Shown: positions 1 to 8,559 of the stretch, piece after piece | Numbering within the stretch: position 1 is the stretch's first letter | Layout: each line of letters begins with the position of its first letter | DNA from: a virus | Length of the DNA stretch: 31,540 nt | Direction: 5' to 3' (one strand) | IMG/VR virus record: IMGVR_UViG_3300023109_000078 | Coordinates: 1 to 31,540 of that record | The notes under the pieces: generated by a model | The model's database searches: none | Told to the model about the DNA's origin: nothing | The model's input: only the letters and a program-made list of their open reading frames with translations | Position numbers and translations under genes: made by a program

Positions 1-1
1 G

Positions 2-634
2 AACCAACAGGTCGCTACCACTCTTTTCTATGGCGATGAGAGTGTTAACGCTGAACGGTTCACCGGGTTTGCGCCACGTTTTAACTCTCTTTCCGCAAGT
101 AATGGTGAAAACATCATTAATGGCGGGGGGAGCGGTTCAGACAACGCGTCTATCTGGCTGGTGTGCTGGTCACCACAGACGTGCCACGGGATTATTCCTA
201 AAGGCTCTTCTGCAGGTATCTCACAACGCGACCTTGGCGAAGTCACTATCGAAAACGTTGATGGTAACAACGGGCGTATGCAAGCGTATCGTTCACACTA
301 TCGCTGGGATGTGGGCTTGTCTGTCCGCGATTGGCGTTATGTTGTGCGTATCGCAAACATTGACCGTTCTGCATTGACCTACAACGCAGCAACTGGGGCG
401 CGTCTTAACGACCTCATGCACCAAGCCGTAACGCAGTTACCTGCGTCTATGGGACGGTGTGTATGGTACATGGACCGTTCTATTCTATCCATGCTGCAAC
501 GTCAGACATCATCCGCTGTCAGTTCTTCTACACTGACCATGGATAATGTGGGCGGCACAATGCAGACTTCATGGGGCGGCTACCCAATTCGTCGGGTTGA
601 TGCTCTTAAAGTCAACGAAGCAACCATCAGCTAA
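2..634 (+). CDS. Major capsid protein, C-terminal part (5' end outside window)
   Basis: The frame is open from the first bases of the window to the stop at 634, so this is the last 210 residues of a longer protein. It builds the icosahedral head (HK97-type fold expected). Recognisable stretches are FYGDESVNAERFTGF near the start, SIWLVCWSPQTCHGIIPKGS, and YRSHYRWDVGLSVRDWRYVVRIANID. This set is characteristic, from my knowledge of the family, of the BPP-1 Bbp17-like major capsid proteins of podoviruses. An internal ATG at 161 is not the start, because homologous sequence continues upstream of it. The cement-protein gene follows after 17 bases with its own strong ribosome-binding site. No oddity is seen in the visible part. 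Confidence 0.88.
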   Translation, partial: NQQVATTLFYGDESVNAERFTGFAPRFNSLSASNGENIINGGGSGSDNASIWLVCWSPQTCHGIIPKGSSAGISQRDLGEVTIENVDGNNGRMQAYRSHYRWDVGLSVRDWRYVVRIANIDRSALTYNAATGARLNDLMHQAVTQLPASMGRCVWYMDRSILSMLQRQTSSAVSSSTLTMDNVGGTMQTSWGGYPIRRVDALKVNEATIS

Positions 635-651
635 TCGAAAGGAGCAACCAG

Positions 652-1095
652 ATGATTATTGATGAAAGACTAGAGTTTTGCGATGCTACAACGCTGACCA
701 CAGGCACTGGCACAAGTTTGCAGGGTGATGTGATCGACATTGACAGTGAACGCAATATTGGTATGGGCCAGCCGTTATATCTGATTATTCAGATGACCAC
801 GGCAGTCACCAGCAGTGGCTCTGCCACTGTAGATTTCCACCTCGTTTCTGATAGCGTGGCGGCAATCGCAACCGATGGAACTGAAACTAAACACATGTCT
901 ACTGGCCCCGTGGCCAAGGCTGATTTAGTTGCTGGCAAGAGGTTTGTAATGCCTATCCCAATGGGTAAGGCTTACGAACAGTTTGTAGGCGTTCAGATCA
1001 CCACAGCTGCAGCGGCACTAACCGCTGGCGCTATGGATGCTTTCCTGACGTATGACCCAGCTGGTTGGACCGCGTATCCTGACGCGACTAACTAG
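652..1095 (+). CDS. Bbp16-like capsid cement/decoration protein
   Basis: The 147-residue product begins MIIDERLEFCDATTLT and contains the glycine/alanine-rich beta pattern of the Bbp16 family: a GMGQPLYLIIQMTTAV strand, SGSATVDFHLVSDS, then ALTAGAMDAFLTYD before a short tail. In BPP-1-like heads this protein binds the outside of the capsid lattice as a cement protein. The start ATG is preceded by AAAGGAG at ideal spacing. It sits directly behind the major capsid gene, as in related phages, and directly before a strong terminator, which fits a highly transcribed capsid-cement pair. The family assignment rests on sequence pattern and position, not on an alignment. Confidence 0.82.
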   Translation: MIIDERLEFCDATTLTTGTGTSLQGDVIDIDSERNIGMGQPLYLIIQMTTAVTSSGSATVDFHLVSDSVAAIATDGTETKHMSTGPVAKADLVAGKRFVMPIPMGKAYEQFVGVQITTAAAALTAGAMDAFLTYDPAGWTAYPDATN

Positions 1096-1102
1096 TAAAC
1101 TA

Positions 1103-1142
1103 GGGGTGAAGGTTACTGCTCACCTTCACCCCACCCTTTTTT
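1103..1142 (+). terminator. Rho-independent terminator after the cement gene
   Basis: A perfect 11-bp stem (GGGGTGAAGGT at 1103-1113 pairing with 1122-1132) with an 8-base loop is followed by a run of six T (1137-1142). It lies between the cement gene and the next start codon at 1156 and should stop or attenuate transcription coming from the capsid genes. Confidence 0.88.
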
Positions 1143-1155
1143 GCGGGAGTGAGAA

Positions 1156-1464
1156 ATGAAAGTAAAATTTAAACAGGGGTTCTTTGCAGCCAACGGGGTT
1201 TTGTACCTGCCTGATGACACGCATGAACTGCCTGACACCTACCTAGACGCTGGTATGTTGCCGTCTGACGCTATTATTATTGAGGGCGTTGCTGAAAGCG
1301 CACCAGAACCAGACCCGGAAACCATGGCTACAATGATCCACAAGGGTCACGGGCGCTATGACGTTTTCAATATGGGCGATCTGGTAGGGGATAATTTAAA
1401 GAAAGCTGAAGCCAAGAAGTTGGTGGATGAGTTAAACGAACCAGAAGAACTAGAACTGGAGTAG
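1156..1464 (+). CDS. Small unknown virion-region protein
   Basis: The product is an acidic protein of 102 residues that starts MKVKFKQGFFAANGVLYLP and ends in a Glu-rich tail (NEPEELELE). The ATG has a GGGAGTGAG site upstream and is the first start after the terminator. The N-terminal half looks like a small beta domain; the middle contains ELPDTYLDAGMLPSDAIII, a pattern I associate with short conserved phage proteins next to the head-tail adaptor. It ends 3 bases before the following start, so the two are co-translated. Function is not known; a head-completion or adaptor role is a guess from position only. Confidence 0.65.
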   Translation: MKVKFKQGFFAANGVLYLPDDTHELPDTYLDAGMLPSDAIIIEGVAESAPEPDPETMATMIHKGHGRYDVFNMGDLVGDNLKKAEAKKLVDELNEPEELELE

Positions 1465-1467
1465 CAT

Positions 1468-2091
1468 ATGGCATCTGACATTCAAATTGCGCGTATGGCG
1501 TTAGCGCATGTTGGGGATAGGTTTGACATTTCTGCATTGAACGAAGCCAGTGCAGAGGCCGAACAAGTAAACCTGATGTTTACGCATGTCAGAGATAAGA
1601 TGCTGCGTTCTCATCCATGGAATTTTGCTAAAAAATACGTCAGTCCTGCAGCCCTGTCTGGAACAGTACCGGGGCTGTGGACATACATGTACCTGTACCC
1701 TACAGACGCACTGCGCATTTTAGGTATTACCAACCCGGCTGGCCGGGACGCACCACCTATAAAATACGAAACTGGGCGCAACGCGTCTGATCAGTATTGT
1801 ATTTTTACTGACGCTGAAGACGCAGAACTAGTTTACGTCAGCCGGGTATCTAACCCGGATGAATTTGATACTGAATTTACAATGGCGTTTACTTATGCGT
1901 TGGCGTCTGCCGTGTCTATGGCGCTGACCGGGGACGCGAACCTCGCAGCTAAATTAGAACAGCAAGCGCAGTTAACACTGAACAGCGCCCTAGAAGGGGA
2001 CAGTAGTGAGGGCATAGAGCCATCCTTTCCAGAAGCTAGCTGGATCACTGCACGGGTAGGGACGCACGTTAAAACCGTTTTTAATTCATAA
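1468..2091 (+). CDS. Tail tubular protein A-like adaptor (gp11-like)
   Basis: The 207-residue product opens with MASDIQIARMALAHVGD and continues with a helical segment and the stretch MLRSHPWNFAKKYV (about residues 47-60). The arrangement AL-x2-hG, Asp/Glu-rich helix, vRD-x-mLr-x-hPWNFA is typical of the T7 gp11-like tail-tube/gatekeeper family of podoviruses. Such proteins form a ring between the portal and the nozzle. A GGAG site overlaps the end of the preceding gene (ACTGGAGTAGCATATG). The nozzle gene follows after 9 bases, matching the gp11-gp12 order of T7. I assign the family from these motifs and gene order. Confidence 0.72.
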   Translation: MASDIQIARMALAHVGDRFDISALNEASAEAEQVNLMFTHVRDKMLRSHPWNFAKKYVSPAALSGTVPGLWTYMYLYPTDALRILGITNPAGRDAPPIKYETGRNASDQYCIFTDAEDAELVYVSRVSNPDEFDTEFTMAFTYALASAVSMALTGDANLAAKLEQQAQLTLNSALEGDSSEGIEPSFPEASWITARVGTHVKTVFNS

Positions 2092-2100
2092 GGGGCCGCA

Positions 2101-4908
2101 ATGCCAAAGCTGATACAGACAAGCCTGAGTGGCGGCGAGATATCCCCGGCGGTTGCAGCGCGTGTTGATATATCAAAATACAAAAGCAGCGTGGCGCAGG
2201 CAACTAACATGCTTGTGCGCGTTCACGGTGGCATGTCTAACCGCACTGGTTTTAAGTACGTTGCGCAAGTTAAAGACAGCACCAAAGATGTACGCCTGAT
2301 CCCGTTTGCGTTTAATACAGAGCAAACATATGTGTTGGAGTTTGGCGATTACTATGTGCGCGTAATAAAAGACGGCGGTCAGGTTTTAGAAAGCACCGGA
2401 ATTGACACTGTTAGTGGGGCAACTAAAGCAGACCCGTGCGTAATCACTACAAGCGGCGCACACGGCTTGGCTAGTGGCGATCAAGTGTACATGGCAGGCG
2501 TAGGCGGCATGACCCAATTAAACGGGCGCACGTTTAACATCACTGTGTTAAGCACCACTACGTTTAGCTTGCAGACATTAGATGGCACGGCAGGGACAGA
2601 CATTGACAGTACTAACTATACCACGTTTACCAGCGGTGGCACTGCTAGCAGAATATTTGAGTTAACTACGCCATACTCTGCTAGTGCATTGCGTGACCTT
2701 AAATATGTGCAGTCCGCTGACGTTATGACGTTATGCCACCCAGATTACCCGCCCCAAGAACTCACCCGGACTGACCATGACGCGTGGTCTATAGGGCCGA
2801 TTGTGTTTTACCCAACGCAACCCTTTCCAACTGATCTTGCGGTGACAGTCACTACCACTGGGTCACAGACAACTAAGTACGCGGTCACGGCTGTCAACGC
2901 TGACAGCGATGAAGAAAGCCTGCGCGGCACTAGCGCAACGTTTACAATGACATTTGCTTCGCAAGCCTCTGTTTGCGTGGTCACTACATCTAGCGCACAC
3001 AGTTTAGTTATTGGTGATGAAATAAACATTACTGGCGTGTTAGGCATGACTGAACTAAACGACAGACGTTATCGCGTTGGCACAGTCCCCACTAGTACGA
3101 CGATAACTCTAAACGACACCAGCATGGTCCCGGTTAATAGTTCTGGCTACACACCCTACGACAGCGGCGGCACACTAGGTGTTGCGTTTATTAAAATTAC
3201 TAACGGCGCGTCTGACCAAGACAACATTGTTAGTTGGACCGCTGCAGACGGCGTCAGCCTGTACCATGTGTACCGTGACGATAACGGGCAATTTGGGTTT
3301 ATTGGGTCAACTGAGGTGACCACGTTTACAGATAAAAAGATAGACGCAGAACTCACAGACACCCCGCCCCGTGTGCGTAATCCTTTTCTGCAAGTTAACT
3401 ACTACCCATCCACTGTTGCGTTCTACAATCAGCGCCGGGTGTTTGCTAATTCTAACACCTACCCGCAACGCATCTGGATGACACAGACAGCCAACATTTC
3501 TAACATGGCCACATCTAGCCCGGTGAAAGATGACGATGCCATTATTTTAACAATTGCTAGTATGCAAGTTAATGAAATACGCCACATGATCCCGCTAGCT
3601 GAACTAATCGTTTTGACTAGCGGCGGTGAGTGGGAACTAGCAGGCGCTGGGGGCGCTGCCCTTACCCCGTCTTCTGTCGAGGTTATACCTCAAACGTATT
3701 ACGGTTCTACTGAAGTGCAGCCGCTGGTGTCTGGGGCTAACGTTCTGTTCATTGAGCCGGGGCAAGTTATCCGCGACCTTGGCTACCGATATGAGACAGA
3801 CAGCTACACGGGCAATGACATTTCTATTCTAGCCCGGCATTTGTTTGAGGGCTTTACCATAACCGATTGGGCGTTTGCGCAGGCTCCAGACAGCACCGCG
3901 CACTGTGTGCGCAATGATGGCAGGCTACTGCACCTGACGTATTTAAAAGAACAAGAGATTTTTGGTTGGTCTACTAGCGAAACACGCGGCAACTTCTCAT
4001 CTTGCGCTACTGTTGAAGAAAACAACCAGCACGTTTTGTACGTTATTGTTGAGCGGATCATTGATGGCGCGACAGTAAAATACATAGAACGCCAACAAGA
4101 ACGCACATACACACAGCTAGAAGACGCGTTTTATGTGGACGCTGGGCTGACCTATGACGTTCCTGTCGCAATTAGCGGGTACAGCAAAACAAACCCTGTA
4201 GTAATTACTGCGACTAGTCACGGGCTATCAAATGGTGATACAGTAGATTTATCTGAAATATTGAAGGTGGACACCTCAGTGACCAAAGGCGCGGCTCTAC
4301 AGGACGATTTGAACCTTAACGGGTTTACTGTAGCAAACGTTACGGCCAACACTTTTGAACTGCAAAACAATGGCACTGATGTAAACGGCACTGCTTTTGC
4401 TGCGTACAGTAGCGGCGGCAAAGCTAGAAAAGCGGTCACTACTATTAGTGGCTTGTGGCACTTAGAAGGTCAGCAAGTAACAGGCGCGGCTAACGGGGAC
4501 GTGTTAGACCCGCTTACTGTTTCTAACGGGTCTATAACATTACCTGCTAAAGCTAGCCGCATCCACTTAGGACTGCCCTACACAGCCACAATGAAGACGC
4601 TGCGTCTTAACGTTCCTTCCGGGGACGGTACAACTATACAAGCCAGAGACAAAAAGATATCGCGTTTAACTGTCCGCACTGAAAAGACAATGGGCATGAA
4701 GGTTGGCCCTGATGAAGCCACATTGCGCGAAGTTAAATTTGGCGTGGCAGGCAGGTTTGGCCAGCCCCGCGTTTTATTTAGTGGAGACAAAGACACAACA
4801 TTAAAGCCTGCGTGGGCAAAAGACGGAGAGTTTTTTGTCGTGCAGGATGATCCTATGCCGCTGACCATTTTAAGCGTTATCCCTGACGCAATTGTTGGGG
4901 GGAATTAA
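2101..4908 (+). CDS. Tail nozzle protein (gp12-like) with three E1_FCCH-like modules
   Basis: The 935-residue protein starts MPKLIQTSLSGGEISPAVAARVD and has the typical nozzle opening, including NMLVRVHGGMSNRTGFKYVA (residues 36-55) and a beta-rich segment to residue 90. The later part (VNEIRHMIPLAELIVLTSGGEWEL) also fits podovirus tail nozzle/stabilisation proteins. Three inserted copies of a module of about 70 residues are visible: residues 111-180, 290-357 and 698-773. Each has a VITT-S-AHGL-x-GD core (weaker in the second), an LN/N-x-R/F-x-V middle and ends with a Y/F-x-SGG motif. I recognise them as similar to the E1_FCCH domain that recurs in phage tail proteins. At more than 900 residues it is larger than T7 gp12 (about 800), which the insertions explain. 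The stop overlaps the next start (TAATG). Confidence 0.85.
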   Translation: MPKLIQTSLSGGEISPAVAARVDISKYKSSVAQATNMLVRVHGGMSNRTGFKYVAQVKDSTKDVRLIPFAFNTEQTYVLEFGDYYVRVIKDGGQVLESTGIDTVSGATKADPCVITTSGAHGLASGDQVYMAGVGGMTQLNGRTFNITVLSTTTFSLQTLDGTAGTDIDSTNYTTFTSGGTASRIFELTTPYSASALRDLKYVQSADVMTLCHPDYPPQELTRTDHDAWSIGPIVFYPTQPFPTDLAVTVTTTGSQTTKYAVTAVNADSDEESLRGTSATFTMTFASQASVCVVTTSSAHSLVIGDEINITGVLGMTELNDRRYRVGTVPTSTTITLNDTSMVPVNSSGYTPYDSGGTLGVAFIKITNGASDQDNIVSWTAADGVSLYHVYRDDNGQFGFIGSTEVTTFTDKKIDAELTDTPPRVRNPFLQVNYYPSTVAFYNQRRVFANSNTYPQRIWMTQTANISNMATSSPVKDDDAIILTIASMQVNEIRHMIPLAELIVLTSGGEWELAGAGGAALTPSSVEVIPQTYYGSTEVQPLVSGANVLFIEPGQVIRDLGYRYETDSYTGNDISILARHLFEGFTITDWAFAQAPDSTAHCVRNDGRLLHLTYLKEQEIFGWSTSETRGNFSSCATVEENNQHVLYVIVERIIDGATVKYIERQQERTYTQLEDAFYVDAGLTYDVPVAISGYSKTNPVVITATSHGLSNGDTVDLSEILKVDTSVTKGAALQDDLNLNGFTVANVTANTFELQNNGTDVNGTAFAAYSSGGKARKAVTTISGLWHLEGQQVTGAANGDVLDPLTVSNGSITLPAKASRIHLGLPYTATMKTLRLNVPSGDGTTIQARDKKISRLTVRTEKTMGMKVGPDEATLREVKFGVAGRFGQPRVLFSGDKDTTLKPAWAKDGEFFVVQDDPMPLTILSVIPDAIVGGN

Positions 4909-5369
4909 TGGTGCGCGAAATACGAGACATGCGTGAAGAGGATATCCCGGACATATTGCTTTTACTTGAAGCGATGACAAACGAAGGCGTTTACTACAAT
5001 TATGAATTAAATCATGGGCGCTCTCAGTATGTAATCGAAGCAATACTGGGGCAGGACGGGGTCTTTACACAATGTTTTGTAGTAGACGGCGTTGTCAGAG
5101 GCTTTTTTGCAGGTCAGGTTGTTACACACGAATTTGTGCAATGCCATGTGGCATCTGATCTTGGCTTTTACATTGACCCAGAATACCGCAAAGGTACATG
5201 GGGGATACGCTTAATTAAAAACTTTGAAGCATGGTGTATGTCAGAAGACGTTGAGTGCGACATGATCAGGCTGTCAGTTTTTGCAGGCGTTGCTAATGCG
5301 CGGACAGGCGCTCTGCTATCCACACTACGATACGCAGACGCAGGTACGCTGCATGTGAAGGAGATATAG
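4908..5369 (+). CDS. GNAT-family acetyltransferase-like protein
   Basis: The 153-residue product begins MVREIRDMREEDIPDILLLL, the usual beta1-alpha1 of GNAT enzymes, and has a motif-A-like stretch LGFYIDPEYRKGTWGIRLIKNF (about residues 84-105) where the acetyl-CoA pyrophosphate loop (R-K-G-x-x-G) is expected. GNAT enzymes move an acetyl group from acetyl-CoA to an amine; the substrate here is unknown. Its start overlaps the nozzle-gene stop by one base and it is placed inside the structural block, so it will be made late together with virion proteins. It might modify a virion protein or a host target; that is inference. Confidence 0.72.
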   Translation: MVREIRDMREEDIPDILLLLEAMTNEGVYYNYELNHGRSQYVIEAILGQDGVFTQCFVVDGVVRGFFAGQVVTHEFVQCHVASDLGFYIDPEYRKGTWGIRLIKNFEAWCMSEDVECDMIRLSVFAGVANARTGALLSTLRYADAGTLHVKEI

Positions 5370-5370
5370 C

Positions 5371-5889
5371 ATGTGCATGACCGCACTAGTAATAATGGCC
5401 GCAAGCACAGCAATGTCCGCTTACGGTGCGTATCAACAAAGTAAAGCGCAACAAGCCTCTCTAGATTACCAAGCGCAAGTTAATGCAAACAACGCGACTG
5501 CAGCACGGCAGAACGCGCAGGCGATTAGGGACAGGGCAGATGTTGCGGAAGATGAACACCGCACAAAGATAGCCCGGCAGAAAGGCACAGCTGTTGCTGT
5601 GACCGCATCCCGTGGCGTTTTAGTAGATGACGTGGACAGTTCTATTGATTTTATTTTGCAGGATGCTGCGCAGTACGGCGAGTATGACATAGCAAAAATA
5701 CACGATGACGCGGCGCTACGCGCCCGGCAGGCAGAAATTGAAGGCACAAACTTTGACGCTAAAAGTGCGCTTGCCTCGTTTGAAAGTTCAACAATTAACC
5801 CAACGTTTAACGCGGCCTCTACGCTGTTATCAGGCGCATCTAGTATGGTCGGCCCGGCAACGCAAATGGGTTATATTAAGACGATTTAG
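5371..5889 (+). CDS. Internal virion protein, T7 gp14-like
   Basis: The 172-residue protein starts with a hydrophobic Ala/Met-rich segment (MCMTALVIMAASTAMSAYGAY) followed by a long Gln/Ala/Arg-rich helix with DYQAQVNANNATAARQNAQ, then SRGVLVDDVDSSIDFI. This is the pattern of T7 gp14-like core proteins, which leave the head during DNA ejection and form the outer-membrane part of the channel. AAGGAGATATAGC precedes the ATG at good spacing. It is followed by two much larger proteins, the same order as T7 genes 14, 15 and 16. Confidence 0.82.
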   Translation: MCMTALVIMAASTAMSAYGAYQQSKAQQASLDYQAQVNANNATAARQNAQAIRDRADVAEDEHRTKIARQKGTAVAVTASRGVLVDDVDSSIDFILQDAAQYGEYDIAKIHDDAALRARQAEIEGTNFDAKSALASFESSTINPTFNAASTLLSGASSMVGPATQMGYIKTI

Positions 5890-5898
5890 GAGCGCACT

Positions 5899-8559
5899 AT
5901 GGCAAGAGGACAAGTACCTGCATTTGGTCCGCAAGGCCCGATAGGAAACATACAGCTGCAGACTAACATTGGCGGCGGTTATCTAAACCCCGGACGGCCC
6001 AACGTTGAAAACGTGGGTAAGGGCTTAATGCAGCTGGCAGACGCCGGGTTTAAGATGGGCAAGGCGCTGTCAGACGCAGACATACGCGCATCTAAATTAC
6101 GCGACAAAGCTGCGTTAATTGACGCAGAAACGCTGTGGTCAGAGTTTTCTTTAATGAAAGAGATGGACTACAAAAACAGTGTTAGAGGCTTTGGCGCTAG
6201 TAAGAACTGGGCGCAAGGCAGCATCAACACAAACAAAGACCAGCTGGCGATGTTTCTTGACGGCAACGTCAATTTAAAAGCGCCGCCGGGTACAGATCAA
6301 GCTGCGTGGACCCAACGGCTCAACGATCTTAACGGAGCGTTAAAAACACTGCGTCCAGAAAGTAAAGTGGCGCTGCAACAATTTATTGGCCAGCAAACGA
6401 CTGCGTGGGGCGCAAACGTCACCCGCTATCAAATATCGCAGGCAGAGGCTGCGCTGCAGCAACAACTAAAAATAAAATCGGATCAGGCGGCATTACGTTT
6501 AAAGATGGCTCCACCGTCAGAATTTGGTTCTGCGATGTGGACTTACTTGGACACCATTAACGCAGTTAATCAGGCAGACGGTGTAGTAGGCAGTGCCAGC
6601 GGCGGCGGCACTATTAAATCTGCAAGTGGCGTAAGCAGTAGCGGCGCTAGTGCGGGAGGTGACGCAAGTACGCGTGGCATTATTACTGACACATCCCCTA
6701 AGAACTTGTTCAGCGCACCCAACATGGTGAAAGTAACCGGGTTGTACATTGAGGAGTTTCAAAACAAAATTAACGCGCTGCTTCACAATAATGATTTTGC
6801 TGGGGCAAGGGAGTTTTTAAACACCTACGGTTCCTACAGCCTGTCTAATTCCCACCCGGAAGAAAGCAAAGTAACGGTTCCGCTGTACATTCAAGAGTTT
6901 GTGGAAGCAAAACTAATCGACGCAGAAAAGGCTGGGTATTTTGAAAGCGTTGCTCAACAACAATTTAGTCAGTTTACTGGCCCTACAGCGGAAGAAGACG
7001 CGTTGGCCAGCGCACAGTTGTCTCTAGGGGACACACTGCTAATAGACGATGGCAACGGAAAATGGGTAGAGCAAACTGTGTCGGCTAGTGGCCGCGCTCC
7101 TACAAGGATGACGCAAGCAGATATTGATAACATTAAGACTAGAATAAAACAGAAATATGCCGCACGAAAACGCGAAGACGCTGCCGTGCAAACAGATGAA
7201 CTAAACAGTCTTCTTGATAACTACGAAAACATTACACGGACACACATGCAAAGCAGCGCAGGCGGTGCAGCGCAATACCCGCGCCCGGAGGCTTACCCCG
7301 CGTATGACAAGCTAGACCAGAACAACCAAATGGTGGCGCAAAAACATTGGCAGATGTTAAACAGCGGTGAGATGGGCGCTAAAGGCCCAACGGTAATGAA
7401 TAGCGCCGCGTTGGCTACAAGTTGGGGAGTGTTACCAATACAAGCAAAATCTGCTGTGTCAGCGGGTACTATGATGGATTTAATTAATAACAACATCCCT
7501 GCCAGTATGCCCAACCAACGCGCCGCCTATTGGCGGCAGTGGGGCGAGGTTCAAGTCACTGCCCCCGCTTTACTTGCAGAGGCGCAGTTAAAAGCAGCGT
7601 TGGGGAAAGAAAAAGTGCAATTAGATATTTTTTCTGAAACAATTTCTAGCGCCAGCGCCCATTTTACAAATAAAAAAGAGGCGGCAGTCGAGGCTATTAG
7701 AAACAGCTACCTTGACGCTATGGGGAGTGGAGAACACGCAACAAAACGCTCTAATATGGCTGTATCGTTGTTTTCCGCTCTAGTAGACAGCGAGTACGCA
7801 GAGCGCGTGGCCAGAGGCCCGTCAGGCAGCTTAACGATGGATAACGCTGACGTTGATGCGCTAATTGCGGCGGCACGGCGTAAGTTCGACACTAGTTTAA
7901 CTGCAGATCAAGGCGGTGTTTTCGGCCTCTTCCAAGATTTTGGTTCTTTGGGAGAGGGGCAATACGGTATATCTCAGCTGGTCGCGCCCATTGATGACCA
8001 AGGTGTTGTATCCATGACCGCTGAAGACAGAAAGACAATTAAGGCTGCGCAGATCACTGCTTTTGGAGATTGGCGGGGACCGGGGTCATACGGTGTGCAG
8101 GCAGTTACTCCACCAAGTTCTTACTTTGAGGTTGCGTCCCTGTACGCACAGACGGCACAAACAACTGGTGTCACTACACAGAAGGCTAGTATTGAAGGCC
8201 TGCAGTTATTTACAAACAACATGCACAGTTGGGTGGAAACTCAGGTGGCAAACAACAGCCCCATTGCCACATACTTTGAACGCGCCCAGCCGGGCAGTTT
8301 TAATAACCAGCCCGACCATGTGAAACGTAAATATATTTACAAGGTTATAAACGCTACTGTCGCGCCTACTAGTGCAGAGCGAACACGGTACGTTGCTCCT
8401 ACAGGGCAGATGCTGTCTGCGAATGTTGTAGGCCAGCAAGCCATGCCTATAAGTACGCTGTCCCGTTATGGGCCGTCTTTACTGGCTCCTACGCAAAGTG
8501 GGGTGCAGTCTGCGCAGCAATACATATTTAACGCAGCAAAAGGGTGGGTTGCGCAATGA
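5899..8559 (+). CDS. Large internal virion protein (gp15-like position)
   Basis: The product has 886 residues and is mostly alpha-helical and Gln/Ala-rich. It starts MARGQVPAFGPQGPIG, then GGGYLNPGRPNVENVGKGLM, the kind of N-terminus seen in podovirus core proteins. A Ser/Gly linker at about residues 233-257 (GSASGGGTIKSASG and neighbours) separates two helical parts. There is no catalytic motif that I recognise. By order (after the gp14-like gene, before the giant gene) it takes the place of T7 gp15, a component of the ejected channel. An AGGAG site lies before the ATG. The stop overlaps the start of the giant gene (ATGA), implying coupled translation. Confidence 0.7.
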   Translation: MARGQVPAFGPQGPIGNIQLQTNIGGGYLNPGRPNVENVGKGLMQLADAGFKMGKALSDADIRASKLRDKAALIDAETLWSEFSLMKEMDYKNSVRGFGASKNWAQGSINTNKDQLAMFLDGNVNLKAPPGTDQAAWTQRLNDLNGALKTLRPESKVALQQFIGQQTTAWGANVTRYQISQAEAALQQQLKIKSDQAALRLKMAPPSEFGSAMWTYLDTINAVNQADGVVGSASGGGTIKSASGVSSSGASAGGDASTRGIITDTSPKNLFSAPNMVKVTGLYIEEFQNKINALLHNNDFAGAREFLNTYGSYSLSNSHPEESKVTVPLYIQEFVEAKLIDAEKAGYFESVAQQQFSQFTGPTAEEDALASAQLSLGDTLLIDDGNGKWVEQTVSASGRAPTRMTQADIDNIKTRIKQKYAARKREDAAVQTDELNSLLDNYENITRTHMQSSAGGAAQYPRPEAYPAYDKLDQNNQMVAQKHWQMLNSGEMGAKGPTVMNSAALATSWGVLPIQAKSAVSAGTMMDLINNNIPASMPNQRAAYWRQWGEVQVTAPALLAEAQLKAALGKEKVQLDIFSETISSASAHFTNKKEAAVEAIRNSYLDAMGSGEHATKRSNMAVSLFSALVDSEYAERVARGPSGSLTMDNADVDALIAAARRKFDTSLTADQGGVFGLFQDFGSLGEGQYGISQLVAPIDDQGVVSMTAEDRKTIKAAQITAFGDWRGPGSYGVQAVTPPSSYFEVASLYAQTAQTTGVTTQKASIEGLQLFTNNMHSWVETQVANNSPIATYFERAQPGSFNNQPDHVKRKYIYKVINATVAPTSAERTRYVAPTGQMLSANVVGQQAMPISTLSRYGPSLLAPTQSGVQSAQQYIFNAAKGWVAQ

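Noticed and set aside
2-1095. Diversity-generating retroelement expected from the BPP-1-like capsid
   Set aside because: I saw no reverse transcriptase and no template/variable repeat pair near the fibre or propeller genes within this window.
8544-8555. GTG at 8544 as start of the giant gene
   Set aside because: ATG 8556 overlaps the previous stop as ATGA and has purine-rich AAAGGGTGGG upstream; the GTG lies inside that site.
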